64,000 nucleotides of DNA, from NCBI RefSeq assembly GCF_007991515.1, contig NZ_BJYM01000005.1, positions 1-64,000 of the forward strand. Reading direction: 5' to 3'. This DNA comes from Oceanobacillus sojae (GTDB lineage Bacteria; Bacillota; Bacilli; Bacillales; Amphibacillaceae). Below the pieces are notes generated by a model, which was given only the letters and a program-made list of their open reading frames with translations, had not been told where the DNA came from and did not search any database. A program made the translations under genes and the position numbers. Below are positions 54,408-63,994 of this stretch, one piece after another; the first letter of the stretch is position 1; the number at the start of each line of letters is the position of its first letter.

Positions 54408-55718
54408 CTAAGCTTCTTCTGTTTTCACAATACGTCTCTCAGCTCTATATAGTGATCCATAACAAAGAATACATAAAACAGCTACAACAATTACTAAGGA
54501 AATACTTACTGTCCATGAGAAATTTTCTGCTGCAATCGGCATTACAAAATTTGCACTTAATTCTCCAAGAATATAGCCTGCCAGACCAACAAATCCTACG
54601 GCAGCTCCTGAAGATCGTGAGGATACAAAATTCAGCGTCATAATATTAATAATAAGCTGCGGACCGTAAATTGTAGTTCCTAATACTGCCACAATAATTA
54701 ATATGCCTACAAAGCTATCAACAATAATATAGAAGAAAACAGCAGAACCACAGATCAGCATGGATATACTTCCAACCATGGATTGCTTATTTGGCCATTT
54801 AATTGCCAGCCACGCAAAGAATAATGATCCAGGAATTGCCAGCCATTCCAATACAGATATTGCTGCTTGTACCTGGAAGACAGTAAACATCTTGTCTCCT
54901 CCTAAATAGGCAGGCATCCAGTTTAAAATTCCAAATCGTAAAAAGTAAAGAAGTGCGTTAACAAGCGCAATCATAAGAAGTACCCTGCTTGTTAATACTT
55001 CTTGTCTTAAAATCTTCCAATATGTATCTCCCTCTACATGTTTTGCTTTAGGCTGACCAGCCTCTCCAAACATTTCTTTCAAGCTCGGTAAGCCTTCTGA
55101 CTCTGGGCGATCTCCCCCATACTTGTAAAAGAAAAAACAACATACTAGCACTACTAAGCCGGGAACCCAGAAAGCAACTGCCAAATTCGAAGGTCCTGCT
55201 AATGCTAATAATCCGGCAATAACGATTGGCAATAGTGCAGCTCCCAGATTTTGTGCCGTATTCCAAACAGCTACGCGAGATCCTCTTAAATGGTTATTGT
55301 ACCAGGCACCTATCATAGATAAAGTCGCTGGAGCTGTTGCTCCTTGAGCTAACCCTAAAATCAACATCAAGATAAACATCAAGACAATACTTTCAACAAA
55401 TCCCATCATAATAGCTGCAACTGCACTAATGGCAAGTGATATAGCAAAAACCCGGTTGAGCTTAAATTGATCAACCACCATCCCCATAACAAATTTCCCT
55501 GATCCATAGGTAATCGTAAATGCAGTCAAAATAAATCCAACTTCTGTTAAAGACCAATCATTCGCAATTCTTAACTCTTCACTCAACAGCTTAAAATTAT
55601 TTCGAACTAAATAACAAGAAATGTAGCCAAAATATGTAACTAGAAAAACAATTTTTCTTCGGGCAAGATATTCTGCAAATCCAGGTGTCTTTTCTCCCAG
55701 TCCGTGCTTAGCCGACAT
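54408..55718 (-). CDS. Organophosphate:phosphate antiporter (UhpT/GlpT/PgtP family MFS)
   Basis: 436 residues from ATG 55718 (GAGGAGG before it), the usual length of the family. Spans include YFGYISCYLVRNNFKLLSEELR (first helix and phosphate-binding Arg area) and the MFS loop GKFVMGMVVDQFK. The family imports hexose-phosphate, glycerol-3-phosphate or phosphoglycerate in exchange for phosphate. The divergent sensor operon suggests inducible control by external sugar phosphate. Exact substrate is not decided by sequence. Confidence 0.85.
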   Translation of the reverse strand: MSAKHGLGEKTPGFAEYLARRKIVFLVTYFGYISCYLVRNNFKLLSEELRIANDWSLTEVGFILTAFTITYGSGKFVMGMVVDQFKLNRVFAISLAISAVAAIMMGFVESIVLMFILMLILGLAQGATAPATLSMIGAWYNNHLRGSRVAVWNTAQNLGAALLPIVIAGLLALAGPSNLAVAFWVPGLVVLVCCFFFYKYGGDRPESEGLPSLKEMFGEAGQPKAKHVEGDTYWKILRQEVLTSRVLLMIALVNALLYFLRFGILNWMPAYLGGDKMFTVFQVQAAISVLEWLAIPGSLFFAWLAIKWPNKQSMVGSISMLICGSAVFFYIIVDSFVGILIIVAVLGTTIYGPQLIINIMTLNFVSSRSSGAAVGFVGLAGYILGELSANFVMPIAAENFSWTVSISLVIVVAVLCILCYGSLYRAERRIVKTEEA

Positions 55719-55833
55719 AAAAAAACCTCCTCTTAACTCTTTCAAATAGACTTCCAGCAAAGAAAGGGGTTTCATTTAAATATTATTTCCTTTCTTTCTT
55801 ATGAAAGCTTATCGTAAAGCTGTATATAGAAAC

Positions 55834-55883
55834 TATCAGCAAAACTCTGATTTTTTATCAGAAAAAGGAGACTACTTTGTCAG
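55834..55883 (+). promoter_or_regulatory. Three 22-bp-spaced TATCAG boxes
   Basis: TATCAG (55834-55839), TATCAG (55856-55861) and TGTCAG (55878-55883), each followed by A-rich bases, repeat at exactly 22-bp steps. They lie in the shared promoter region between the antiporter and its sensor operon, probably binding sites for the adjacent LuxR-type regulator on one face of DNA. Confidence 0.6.
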
Positions 55884-55938
55884 AAAATATCCTACAAACT
55901 GGAGAAAGACAGTAAAAGTATCCATTGCCCCTGCCCTG

Positions 55939-55966
55939 TTGACAAAAATCAACTATGCTATATTAT
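55939..55966 (+). promoter_or_regulatory. Predicted sigma-A promoter of the sensor operon
   Basis: TTGACA (55939-55944), 16-bp spacer, TATTAT (55961-55966). Transcription would start about 40 bases before the first gene. Region 55719-56010 holds no gene beyond these sites. Confidence 0.65.
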
Positions 55967-56010
55967 GGTTACTGTCTAAACACCTTATAATTAAAAGCTG
56001 GGAGATACTT

Positions 56011-56916
56011 ATGAAAATATCACGTATATTATTGTTTCTAATTATTTCTATTTTGTTTATTAGCTCTGGCTGTCAGCCGAAGCAAGCTGCTTATGATATT
56101 GATTTTTCTAAGTCAGAAATAGATTATGAAGGTGCACAGGATAATGGTCCTCCTCCCATTCGAATAGCAATTTCCAGCGTGCTCTCTCCTACAGAGACAG
56201 TGAAGAACTATCGTGAAATCGCCTCCTTTATTGGAGAGCAGCTCGATAGACCTGCTATTGTGATTCAACGCAGGAGCTATAATGAAATTAATAATTTAAT
56301 GGTAAATGGCGGTGCAGATATTGCTTTATTTCCGACGGGTGCCTATATTAACTATGGCCTACATGATAATTTAGAAGGCGTAGCCATGCAGGAAAGACTT
56401 GGTAGTTCTTATTACTACGGATATATTGTTGCCAAGGAGGATAGCAGTATAGAAAGCCTGGAAGATTTAAAAGGAAAGGATATTGCCTTTTTTGATCCAA
56501 CGAGTTATTCAGGTTATACCTTTGTTAAAGAAAAATTAGCATCATGGGATGAAACGCCTGACAGCTTTTTTAAAAGTCATCTTTTTACATACAGTCATGA
56601 AGGTTCGATTAATGCTGTAAAAAATAATGTAGTGGATGCGGCAGCTGTTCACTCTCTTTCCTATGAAAACATGGAGCTTACCGATTCAGATTTAACAAAA
56701 GATTTAAAAATTATTTCCCAATCAGAAGCGATGGGTACTGGTCCTGTTCTGGTCCGAAGTGATTTACCGGATAAAGAGAAAGAAATTATTACGGATAGCT
56801 TTCTGAATATGACAGATGATTCATCCATGAAGCAAGCATTAGAAGGATTATATATTGATCGTTTCATTCCATTTGATCCAAATCTCTATCCAACATCTGG
56901 TGACTCACATGATTAA
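56011..56916 (+). CDS. Phosphonate-type binding lipoprotein, sensor component
   Basis: 301 residues from ATG 56011 after GGGAG; the track frame from 55801 lies upstream of the promoter. Lipobox SSGC ends the signal peptide, giving a lipid-anchored protein. The body is a PhnD-like periplasmic binding fold (PPIRIAISSVLSPTETVKNYREIASFIG; NGGADIALFPTGAYINYG; LKGKDIAFFDPTSYSG). It probably senses an extracellular phosphorylated ligand and passes it to the kinase, as HptA does for hexose phosphate in staphylococci. Overlaps the kinase gene by eight bases. Confidence 0.85.
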   Translation: MKISRILLFLIISILFISSGCQPKQAAYDIDFSKSEIDYEGAQDNGPPPIRIAISSVLSPTETVKNYREIASFIGEQLDRPAIVIQRRSYNEINNLMVNGGADIALFPTGAYINYGLHDNLEGVAMQERLGSSYYYGYIVAKEDSSIESLEDLKGKDIAFFDPTSYSGYTFVKEKLASWDETPDSFFKSHLFTYSHEGSINAVKNNVVDAAAVHSLSYENMELTDSDLTKDLKIISQSEAMGTGPVLVRSDLPDKEKEIITDSFLNMTDDSSMKQALEGLYIDRFIPFDPNLYPTSGDSHD

Positions 56917-58333
56917 ATTAAATATACGTCAAAAAATATTTATAACCATTCTCGCTTCCTTATTTTCGCTCGCTATTCTATTAGGATGGATTATTTGGGA
57001 TTCTTTGACAAATATGATGAGAGAGGATTTAATCAACCGCGGAAACAATATTGCTGTACATATTTCAGAAACCAGTTCGGATTATATTTTATTCGATGAT
57101 AACTACGCCGTTCATCAATTAATTACGGAAACCTATGAGCTAAATGAAGATGTCCGTTATATTATGGTTTTGGATAGTAATAGTGCTGTGTATGAACACA
57201 CTTTTTCTGATTCTCTTCCAAAAGGTATTATAAGTGCTCATTCGGATTATAACGAAAATACCTCCAATGCAAAAACTATCTCCTCTGATGAAGGTGCAAT
57301 TCAAGATATTATCGTTCCTATTGAAGATAGTGAGGTAGGTTATGTCCGGGTCGGAATGTCTGAAAAGCAGGCTAATCAGTATATTTTTTCTAAAATGACT
57401 GAACTATTAATCGTTACATTAATCGTTGCGCTGTTCGCAACAGGAGTTGCTTATTTTATTTCAAGAAGAATTACCAGCCCTATTCAGCGTTTGGTAGATG
57501 TTGCTTCTGGAATTTCTGCCGGTGACTTATCGCTGCGGGTTAAAAGTATTAAAAACGATGAAGTAGGAGAGCTTGCAAGCACATTTAATGCGATGGCTGA
57601 TAACTTAATTAATTCAAATAATCAAATAGACACGCTGTTAAAACAACTGCAGGAAAAAGAGAAGCTTCGCAGCAAATTAATTTTACAATTATTATCCGTA
57701 CAGGAGGATGAACGGAGAAGGATTTCCCGGGAGCTTCATGATGAAACAAGCCAGGCACTTACTTCTCTAATGGTTACGATGCGTGTCCTAGCTAATGAAG
57801 CAAAGGATGAGGAGCAGCAGCAACTGCTTTTCACAAGCAGAGATATTGCAGCAGACATCTTACGGCAAATCCGTGACCTGGCTGTCGATTTACGTCCTCC
57901 AATACTGGATAATATGGGAGTAGTATCAGCTATAAAAAAATACATTAAAGATTTTAAAGAAAAATACGATGTCGATGTATCATTCTATACATCGGTTACG
58001 GAAATTACTGACTTAGATGAAAATGTTGCTTTAGCAATTTACAGAATTGTTCAGGAGAGCCTTAATAACGTAATAAAACATACCGAAGCTACTAGAATTA
58101 AGGTTGGTTTAATTCTGGAGGATAATAATATCAAATTGACGGTGAGTGATAATGGACAAGGTATTAAAGAAGCTGATTTTATGAAAGCTCAAGCACAAAA
58201 CCGGATTGGCATTCATGGTATGAAAGAACGGGTAGAAGTTCAAAACGGATCTTTTACTATACTGACAAATCAGCTTGGCGGGACCAAAATCATCGTTTCA
58301 TTGCCGTTAATACAGAAAGGCAGGTTATCATGA
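56909..58333 (+). CDS. NarL-type sensor histidine kinase
   Basis: 474 residues. Two membrane segments (about 9-28 and 170-190) enclose an extracytoplasmic sensor; HAMP (about 190-245); HisKA_3 dimer helix with phospho-His in RISRELHDETSQ; HATPase with N box ESLNNVIKH and G box DNGQGI. The HAMP-HisKA_3 layout differs from the LytS-like kinase of the staphylococcal HptSR. Start ATG 56909 overlaps the previous stop by eight bases. Confidence 0.9.
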   Translation: MIKLNIRQKIFITILASLFSLAILLGWIIWDSLTNMMREDLINRGNNIAVHISETSSDYILFDDNYAVHQLITETYELNEDVRYIMVLDSNSAVYEHTFSDSLPKGIISAHSDYNENTSNAKTISSDEGAIQDIIVPIEDSEVGYVRVGMSEKQANQYIFSKMTELLIVTLIVALFATGVAYFISRRITSPIQRLVDVASGISAGDLSLRVKSIKNDEVGELASTFNAMADNLINSNNQIDTLLKQLQEKEKLRSKLILQLLSVQEDERRRISRELHDETSQALTSLMVTMRVLANEAKDEEQQQLLFTSRDIAADILRQIRDLAVDLRPPILDNMGVVSAIKKYIKDFKEKYDVDVSFYTSVTEITDLDENVALAIYRIVQESLNNVIKHTEATRIKVGLILEDNNIKLTVSDNGQGIKEADFMKAQAQNRIGIHGMKERVEVQNGSFTILTNQLGGTKIIVSLPLIQKGRLS

Positions 58334-58998
58334 TGGCGCATGGAGAGCAAAACAAAATTAATATTGTACTGGTTGATGATCATGCCATACTCATCTCCGG
58401 ACTAAAGCTGTTACTTCAAAAACGGGAACCTTTTCAAGTAGCCGGGGTTGCAGAAAATGGAGAAAAAGCGATTGAGCTATATGAAAAGCTGAAACCTCAT
58501 TTGATGATTTTAGATATTTCATTACCGGATATGAATGGATTAGAAGTATTAAAGCATATTAAACAAATAGATGAAAATGCAAAAATTATTGTACTGACAA
58601 TGTATGAAGATGAGGAATACATTTCGCTTATTATGAAGGCCGGCGCTTCAGGCTATATCCCAAAAGCAGCTGTAGATGAAGAACTGTATACAGCGATTGA
58701 TACTGTTATGGAAGGTTATATCTACCTGCGGCCAAAAGAAGTAACTTCTATCATGAAATTCAAACAAACAGAGGGCAGCGCATTTAAATTATATGCATCG
58801 CTGAGCCCCCGCGAAAAAGAGATATTGCAATTAATTGTAAAAGGACATTCGTTAACGGAAATCGCTGAAGAGTTAATTATCAGTATTAAAACCGTAGATA
58901 CGCATAAAACAAGAATTTTTCATAAACTGAATATTAACAAGAAAAGTGAGCTAGTGGAATTTGCATTAAAAAATAATTTATTTAATCTTTCATCCTAA
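58330..58998 (+). CDS. NarL/FixJ response regulator
   Basis: 222 residues. Receiver: VDDHAI near residue 16, phospho-Asp in LMILDISLPDMNG (about 63), Lys in YIPKAA. C-terminal LuxR HTH (LSPREKEILQLIVKGHSLTEIAEELIISIKTVDTHKTRIFHKL). ATG overlaps the kinase stop by four bases. Probable target: the 22-bp-spaced boxes before the antiporter. Ends at a clear terminator. Confidence 0.92.
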   Translation: MMAHGEQNKINIVLVDDHAILISGLKLLLQKREPFQVAGVAENGEKAIELYEKLKPHLMILDISLPDMNGLEVLKHIKQIDENAKIIVLTMYEDEEYISLIMKAGASGYIPKAAVDEELYTAIDTVMEGYIYLRPKEVTSIMKFKQTEGSAFKLYASLSPREKEILQLIVKGHSLTEIAEELIISIKTVDTHKTRIFHKLNINKKSELVEFALKNNLFNLSS

Positions 58999-59046
58999 TA
59001 AAATACAAACATAATTATTTAGCGTTCTTACATTCCATTTTATAGA

Positions 59047-59094
59047 GCTGTTATTCTTGAGACAAATTATTTTAACCTGTCTCGGAATAACGGC
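59047..59094. terminator. Terminator between response regulator and GrpB genes
   Basis: Long stem with GCTGTTATTC...GAATAACGGC arms (59047-59064 with 59078-59094) and G-T pairs, between convergent genes. Confidence 0.75.
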
Positions 59095-59108
59095 TTATTT
59101 TTCATATT

Positions 59109-59648
59109 TCATGCTAACTCATCAAATGCTGTTTCCAGCACCCTTTCAATAAATGCTGTTTTCCCAAATGTATATGCCTCTCTGCTTGCTGCTGTTTTGG
59201 CTAACCTTCTTTTGAGTTGTGCATACTCATCAGCTGTTCCAGGATGCTCTCTGAGATAATTACGAAAAGCTAAATGCCTGGTTAATTCTTTACTGTCTTT
59301 TGAACAAACATACAGATGATGCTCCATCCAGCTTCTTTTATCTTTTTTCCAGGGCACCTCGTTATCTCTCCTGCCAAAGGCCTCCCTTTCTTCAATTCCT
59401 TTATCTCCTTCATGAAAATAGCCCAGCTCTTTTAGGCGTGCTGTGACCTCTAGAAAAACATGATAACTTTCAATAATAATATCAATATCTAGAATAGGCT
59501 TTGCAGCCAGTCCCTTTACAGATGTACTGCCTACATGTTCAATCCCTAATACAATATCACCTATTTGTTGATTTAATACACTTTTCAACTCCAGGAAAGT
59601 TTCTCCCCACCCTGTACAATGAGCAGCAATTTCTATCTTTCTTTCCAA
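59109..59648 (-). CDS. GrpB-family (UPF0157) nucleotidyltransferase-like protein
   Basis: 179 residues. The GrpB fold resembles nucleotidyltransferases: EHVGSTSVKGLAAKPILDIDIII (about 37-60) is the family hallmark with the catalytic-type Asp pair. C-terminal half SWMEHHLYVC and helices. Some homologues are fused to dephospho-CoA kinase; here it stands alone. TTG start at 59648 after GGAGGGG. Function unknown. Confidence 0.85.
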   Translation of the reverse strand: MERKIEIAAHCTGWGETFLELKSVLNQQIGDIVLGIEHVGSTSVKGLAAKPILDIDIIIESYHVFLEVTARLKELGYFHEGDKGIEEREAFGRRDNEVPWKKDKRSWMEHHLYVCSKDSKELTRHLAFRNYLREHPGTADEYAQLKRRLAKTAASREAYTFGKTAFIERVLETAFDELA

Positions 59649-59792
59649 TAAGCTCCCCTCCTATTTCCAATACTTCCGTTAATTCACTATATCATTTTCT
59701 GTACAAATATTAGTAATTTTTCTGCCTATAGTTAAAACCAGAACTTTATAACTGGTAATTCGACAGTTATATATAATACAGAAATCAAATGT

Positions 59793-59821
59793 TTTACAAA
59801 TACCTTATAGGGGTATATTAT
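59793..59821 (+). promoter_or_regulatory. Copper-responsive promoter with CsoR-type operator
   Basis: TTTACA (59793-59798) and TATTAT (59816-59821), 17-bp spacer, with ATACCTTATAGGGGTAT (59800-59816) filling the spacer, close to the TACC-N-GGGGTA sites bound by CsoR in B. subtilis copZA. Bound repressor would block RNA polymerase; Cu(I) would release it. An inverted repeat TATAACTG/CAGTTATA (59747-59771) lies upstream. Confidence 0.7.
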
Positions 59822-59846
59822 TTATAAGTGAAAGGAGTAGATTAAA

Positions 59847-61877
59847 ATGCATGAACATCATAATCATCACGTGGCGCATCAATCTAATCATGAGCACCAT
59901 CATGGGAATCACGGTTCTCATTCTCATCAGCATCACCATGAACATATGATTGCTGATTTTAAAAAGAGGTTCTATATTTCACTTATATTAGCCCTGCCGA
60001 TTATTCTGCTTTCAGCTATGATCCAGTCTTTCTTTAATTACTCACTATCTTTTGCTGGAGATCACTGGGTAGAATTAATACTGGCGTCTATTATTTTCTT
60101 TTATGGCGGCTGGCCTTTCTTAACTGGTGCCATCGATGAATTAAAACAAAAATCTCCCGGTATGATGACATTAATTGGCTTTGCGATTACTGTTGCTTAT
60201 GTTTACAGCGCAGCGACTGTATTCGGTCTCGAAGCTCATGATTTATTCTGGGAATTAGCAACGTTGATTGCCATTATGCTGCTTGGCCATTGGGTGGAAA
60301 TGCGCTCTGTCAGTAAAGCATCCGATTCTATGGAATCTTTAGTAGAACTGATGCCAAAGGAAGCAACAAAAATAGATAAAGAGGGCAACACCGAGATTAT
60401 CCAGGTTTCAGAGCTTAAGAAAGGTGATCATCTTCTTATTAAACCAGGTGAAAAAATACCTGCAGATGGTATTATTATTGAAGGAAAATCCTCTGTCGAT
60501 GAATCGATGCTGACTGGAGAATCTGCCCCTGTTGAAAAACAGATAAAAGATGAAGCAATCGGCGGTTCTATCAACACATCCGGATCATTAACAATTGAAG
60601 TTTCGAAAACAAGTGAAGAAGGTTATCTCTCCCAGGTTGTTCAGCTTGTTAAAGAAGCTCAGGAAAGTAAATCAAAAACCCAAAAGCTTTCCGACCGTGC
60701 GGCTAAGCTTCTGTTTTATGTTGCTGTAGCTGCAGGGATCCTTACTTTCGTTATTTGGATTTCTCTCGGTTATGGCGTTGAAGAAGCGATGACACGAATG
60801 GTTACAGTATTAGTTATTTCCTGTCCACATGCACTCGGGCTGGCAATTCCTTTAGTAGTTGCCCGTTCTACTTATTTATCAGCACAAAACGGACTATTTA
60901 TCCGAAACCGTGCCAGCTTTGAAGATGCAAGAAAAATTAATACTGTTGTTTTTGATAAAACAGGAACTTTAACCAAAGGAGAGTTTGCTGTAACGGATAT
61001 TATTCCAAGGGGTAATACCACAGAAAAAGAGCTCTTACAAAAAGCAGCTTCTATTGAATCTCAGTCTGAGCATCCTATAGCTGCAGGTATTGTTGCTTCT
61101 GCTAAGAAACAGAATTTAAACTTAATGGTACCCAGAGCCTTTGATTCGATCACAGGCGCCGGTGTAAAAGCTAGACTGGAAAATTCCTGGGTTTTAGCAG
61201 TAAGTCCAGGGTATATGAATAAAAACAACATCCCTTATGACAAGGATGCTTTTAACAAGTTATCCAATACAGGAAAAACGGTCATTTTTGTTTTGGAGGA
61301 AGAACAATTTATCGGAATGATTGCACTTGCTGATCAAATCAAGGATTCTTCTAAAGAAGCTGTCCGCCGGTTACACGAGCTTAGCATTGAAGCACAAATG
61401 CTGACTGGTGATAATCAAACTGTCGCAAATAACGTTGCCAAAGAAATCGGTATTGACAATGTTATTGCGGAGGTGCTCCCAGATCAAAAAGCAGATCAGA
61501 TTAAACAGCTCCAGGCAAATAAGAAAAGAACTGCGATGACCGGTGATGGAATCAATGACTCTCCAGCCCTGGCTACTGCTGACTTAGGGGTAGCAGTCGG
61601 TGCTGGAACAGATGTAGCAATGGAAACAGCAGATATCGTCTTAGTCAACAGTAACCCCGTAGACGTCGTTTCCATTATTGAGCTTTCCCGTTTAACCTAT
61701 CGAAAAATGATTCAAAACCTTTGGTGGGCAGCCGGCTATAATATTATTGCCATTCCATTGGCGGCAGGGATTTTAGCTCCTTGGGGTATTGTACTGGACC
61801 CGGCAGTTGGTGCAGTATTGATGTCACTCAGTACGATTATCGTGGCTTTCAATGCCAGATTGTTGAAAAGTAAGTAA
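59847..61877 (+). CDS. copB: CopB-type copper-exporting P-type ATPase
   Basis: 676 residues. A histidine-rich N-terminus (residues 1-34, more than a third His) replaces the Cys-x-x-Cys metal domains of CopA. Membrane motif CPH (SCPHALGLAIP) marks the P1B-3/CopB class; phosphorylation motif DKTGTLTKGE and GDGINDSPAL hinge motif are intact. It exports Cu(I)/Cu(II) and possibly Ag. GGAG precedes the ATG. Promoter carries a CsoR-type site. The ydhK gene follows at 125 bases. Confidence 0.9.
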   Translation: MHEHHNHHVAHQSNHEHHHGNHGSHSHQHHHEHMIADFKKRFYISLILALPIILLSAMIQSFFNYSLSFAGDHWVELILASIIFFYGGWPFLTGAIDELKQKSPGMMTLIGFAITVAYVYSAATVFGLEAHDLFWELATLIAIMLLGHWVEMRSVSKASDSMESLVELMPKEATKIDKEGNTEIIQVSELKKGDHLLIKPGEKIPADGIIIEGKSSVDESMLTGESAPVEKQIKDEAIGGSINTSGSLTIEVSKTSEEGYLSQVVQLVKEAQESKSKTQKLSDRAAKLLFYVAVAAGILTFVIWISLGYGVEEAMTRMVTVLVISCPHALGLAIPLVVARSTYLSAQNGLFIRNRASFEDARKINTVVFDKTGTLTKGEFAVTDIIPRGNTTEKELLQKAASIESQSEHPIAAGIVASAKKQNLNLMVPRAFDSITGAGVKARLENSWVLAVSPGYMNKNNIPYDKDAFNKLSNTGKTVIFVLEEEQFIGMIALADQIKDSSKEAVRRLHELSIEAQMLTGDNQTVANNVAKEIGIDNVIAEVLPDQKADQIKQLQANKKRTAMTGDGINDSPALATADLGVAVGAGTDVAMETADIVLVNSNPVDVVSIIELSRLTYRKMIQNLWWAAGYNIIAIPLAAGILAPWGIVLDPAVGAVLMSLSTIIVAFNARLLKSK

Positions 61878-62002
61878 TTCTAAATATTGGTTCCAGCTTT
61901 TATCCCTCGTGAATACCGATTTTAGTAAAAACTTAGTTGAATCGCTTATAGATTTCCAAATATCGGGGAAATTAATCCGGACACAAACAACGGAGGGATA
62001 AA

Positions 62003-62590
62003 ATGAAGCGAAATAAACAATGGATCATTATTTTTGGAACCTGTCTGCTATTATTATTAGCAGCATGTGGAAACAGTCCTGAAAATAAAAATAGCGGAGA
62101 AAATTCAGGTATAAAAACACAGGAAAAAACAGATGCTTCTGCACATGAAGGGCATCATAAGTCCGGCTCCGGAGAAGTTCCTGAAAACTTGAAGAAAGCT
62201 GAAAATCCAACCTATAAAGTCGGCAGTCATGCCATCATCGAAGCTGATCATATGGAAGGCATGAAAGGGGCTAAAGCAACGATTACAGGTGCTTATGATA
62301 CAATCGCCTATACGGTAACATATAAACCAACTACCGGCGCAGAAGAAGTAAAAAATCACAAATGGGTTATTCAGGAAGAAATTAAAAATGCTGACGAAGC
62401 TCCTTTAGAGCCAGGAACGGAGGTTGTATTGGAGGCTAATCATATGGATGGGATGAAAGGGGCAACAGCAACGATTGATTCAGCAGAAAAGACAACAGTC
62501 TACATGGTTGACTTCGTCCCAACAACTGGTGGAGAAGAGATAAAGAATCATAAATGGGTAACAGAAAGTGAATTATCTCCTGTTGATTAA
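62003..62590 (+). CDS. ydhK: YdhK-like lipoprotein (DUF1541 duplicated)
   Basis: 195 residues. Lipobox LLAAC; a His-containing N-terminal spacer (AHEGHHKSG); then two DUF1541 repeats (about 70-130 and 133-192), each ending in a KNHKW motif and holding HMEGMKGA or HMDGMKGA. Resembles B. subtilis YdhK, and the Met/His-rich loops suggest copper or silver binding at the membrane. It lies after copB and is probably part of its response. Confidence 0.88.
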   Translation: MKRNKQWIIIFGTCLLLLLAACGNSPENKNSGENSGIKTQEKTDASAHEGHHKSGSGEVPENLKKAENPTYKVGSHAIIEADHMEGMKGAKATITGAYDTIAYTVTYKPTTGAEEVKNHKWVIQEEIKNADEAPLEPGTEVVLEANHMDGMKGATATIDSAEKTTVYMVDFVPTTGGEEIKNHKWVTESELSPVD

Positions 62591-62610
62591 TCATTCTGGT
62601 CATAAGAAAA

Positions 62611-62639
62611 CGCAAATCAGATGAAATGTCTGATTTGCG
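62611..62639 (+). terminator. Intrinsic terminator after ydhK
   Basis: 11-bp stem (62611-62621 with 62629-62639), seven-base loop, then T-rich. Works for both convergent genes. Confidence 0.85.
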
Positions 62640-62656
62640 CTTTTATATAGTTATAG

Positions 62657-63994
62657 CTATTTTGCATCAGGAATTATTTTATACTCCAACCCTTTCTGAT
62701 ACTCCGCTTTTTTAATTTCATCTGGAACCATACTTCCACCGGTAGCCCAGATTAAATGCGTATCTTCTTCTGTTACTTTTGGGTAATTTTGAACGACATA
62801 AGAAGGCCCCATTAATCCCGTAACTGCAGATGGCTCAAGATGAACCCCTTCTTCATCGGCCATCTCAGCAATAAGCCGGAACATTTGCTCATCACTCACC
62901 GTATAGATTCCTTCTATCAGCGGCTCCATCACTTTTCCAACAAAACCGGATGGTCTTCCGACAGCTAGTCCATCAGCGGCAGTCCGGTTATCTAAACCAA
63001 AATCACTCACTGAAATCTCATTATGCATTCTCGTCATCATTCCAATAAGCATACAAGGAGAATGTGTCGGTTCTGCAAAATAACATTTTACAGCATCACC
63101 AAAGATAGCTTTCAAACCAAATGCGACACCACCAGGACCACCGCCAACACCACATGGTAAGTAAACATGCAGCGGTTTCTCCAGACTTACTTGAATCTCT
63201 TGTTCTTCCAGCTGCTTTTTCAAACGAATAGCCGCCACTGTATATCCCAGGAATAAGTCTTCTGAATTTTCATCATCAATAAAATAGCTTTGGGGATCAT
63301 TTTCTGCTTCTTTTCTTCCTTCCTCCACAGCCTTGCTATAATCTGATGGATGTTCAACTACCTGAACTCCCCGCTCTCTTAATAAATCCTTTTTCCATTT
63401 CTTTGCGTCCGCAGACATATGGACCACCACACGAAATCCAAGCTTAGCACTAATCACTCCAATACTCAGTCCCAAATTCCCTGTTGAACCTACAAGAATC
63501 GTATATTGCGAGAAAAATTCCCTGTACTTATCTTCTGCAATTTTACTGTAGTCATCCTTTTCCGATAATAGGTTATGCTCCAACAGTAATGTTTCTGCAT
63601 ATTTAAGTACTTCATAAATACCGCCTCTTGCTTTGATTGAACCGGAAATAGGTAAATGACTGTCCAGCTTGATGTATAAAGCCCCGGGAATTCTTTGTCC
63701 TGTAATCGTTTCCATTCTTTCTTTAATCTGATTTCCTTTTTTCAGTGGAGATTCAATAATTCCTCTTGTTTTTTCCGTCTCCGGATAAGCTTTGACGATA
63801 AATGGAGCAAAGCGTTTTAAGCGTTCCTCTGCATCTTGTATATCTTTTAATTGAAGCGGCTGTCCCTGGAAAGCTGTTTTGTTATCCTTCACATAAGGGT
63901 TACTCCAATAAAACGGTGTATAATTTATGACAGGACCCAGGTCCGGAAACTCACTAATCCATTTCTCCATCGTTTTCCCTTTTACGATTGTCAT
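62657..63994 (-). CDS. dsdA: D-serine dehydratase
   Basis: 445 residues, fold type II PLP enzyme. It converts D-serine to pyruvate and ammonia. PLP-binding Lys121 in [14 protein letters not shown]; phosphate loop [13 protein letters not shown] [13 protein letters not shown] near 282; [16 protein letters not shown] near 340. Matches DsdA rather than threonine dehydratase. The start ATG at 63994 is six bases from the window edge, so the ribosome binding site and promoter are not visible and an earlier start cannot be excluded. Confidence 0.92.
   Translation of the reverse strand: MTIVKGKTMEKWISEFPDLGPVINYTPFYWSNPYVKDNKTAFQGQPLQLKDIQDAEERLKRFAPFIVKAYPETEKTRGIIESPLKKGNQIKERMETITGQRIPGALYIKLDSHLPISGSIKARGGIYEVLKYAETLLLEHNLLSEKDDYSKIAEDKYREFFSQYTILVGSTGNLGLSIGVISAKLGFRVVVHMSADAKKWKKDLLRERGVQVVEHPSDYSKAVEEGRKEAENDPQSYFIDDENSEDLFLGYTVAAIRLKKQLEEQEIQVSLEKPLHVYLPCGVGGGPGGVAFGLKAIFGDAVKCYFAEPTHSPCMLIGMMTRMHNEISVSDFGLDNRTAADGLAVGRPSGFVGKVMEPLIEGIYTVSDEQMFRLIAEMADEEGVHLEPSAVTGLMGPSYVVQNYPKVTEEDTHLIWATGGSMVPDEIKKAEYQKGLEYKIIPDAK

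Noticed and set aside
55801..56010. N-terminal extension of the binding lipoprotein gene
   Set aside because: The stretch contains the regulatory boxes and promoter; the signal peptide and ribosome binding site place the start at 56011.
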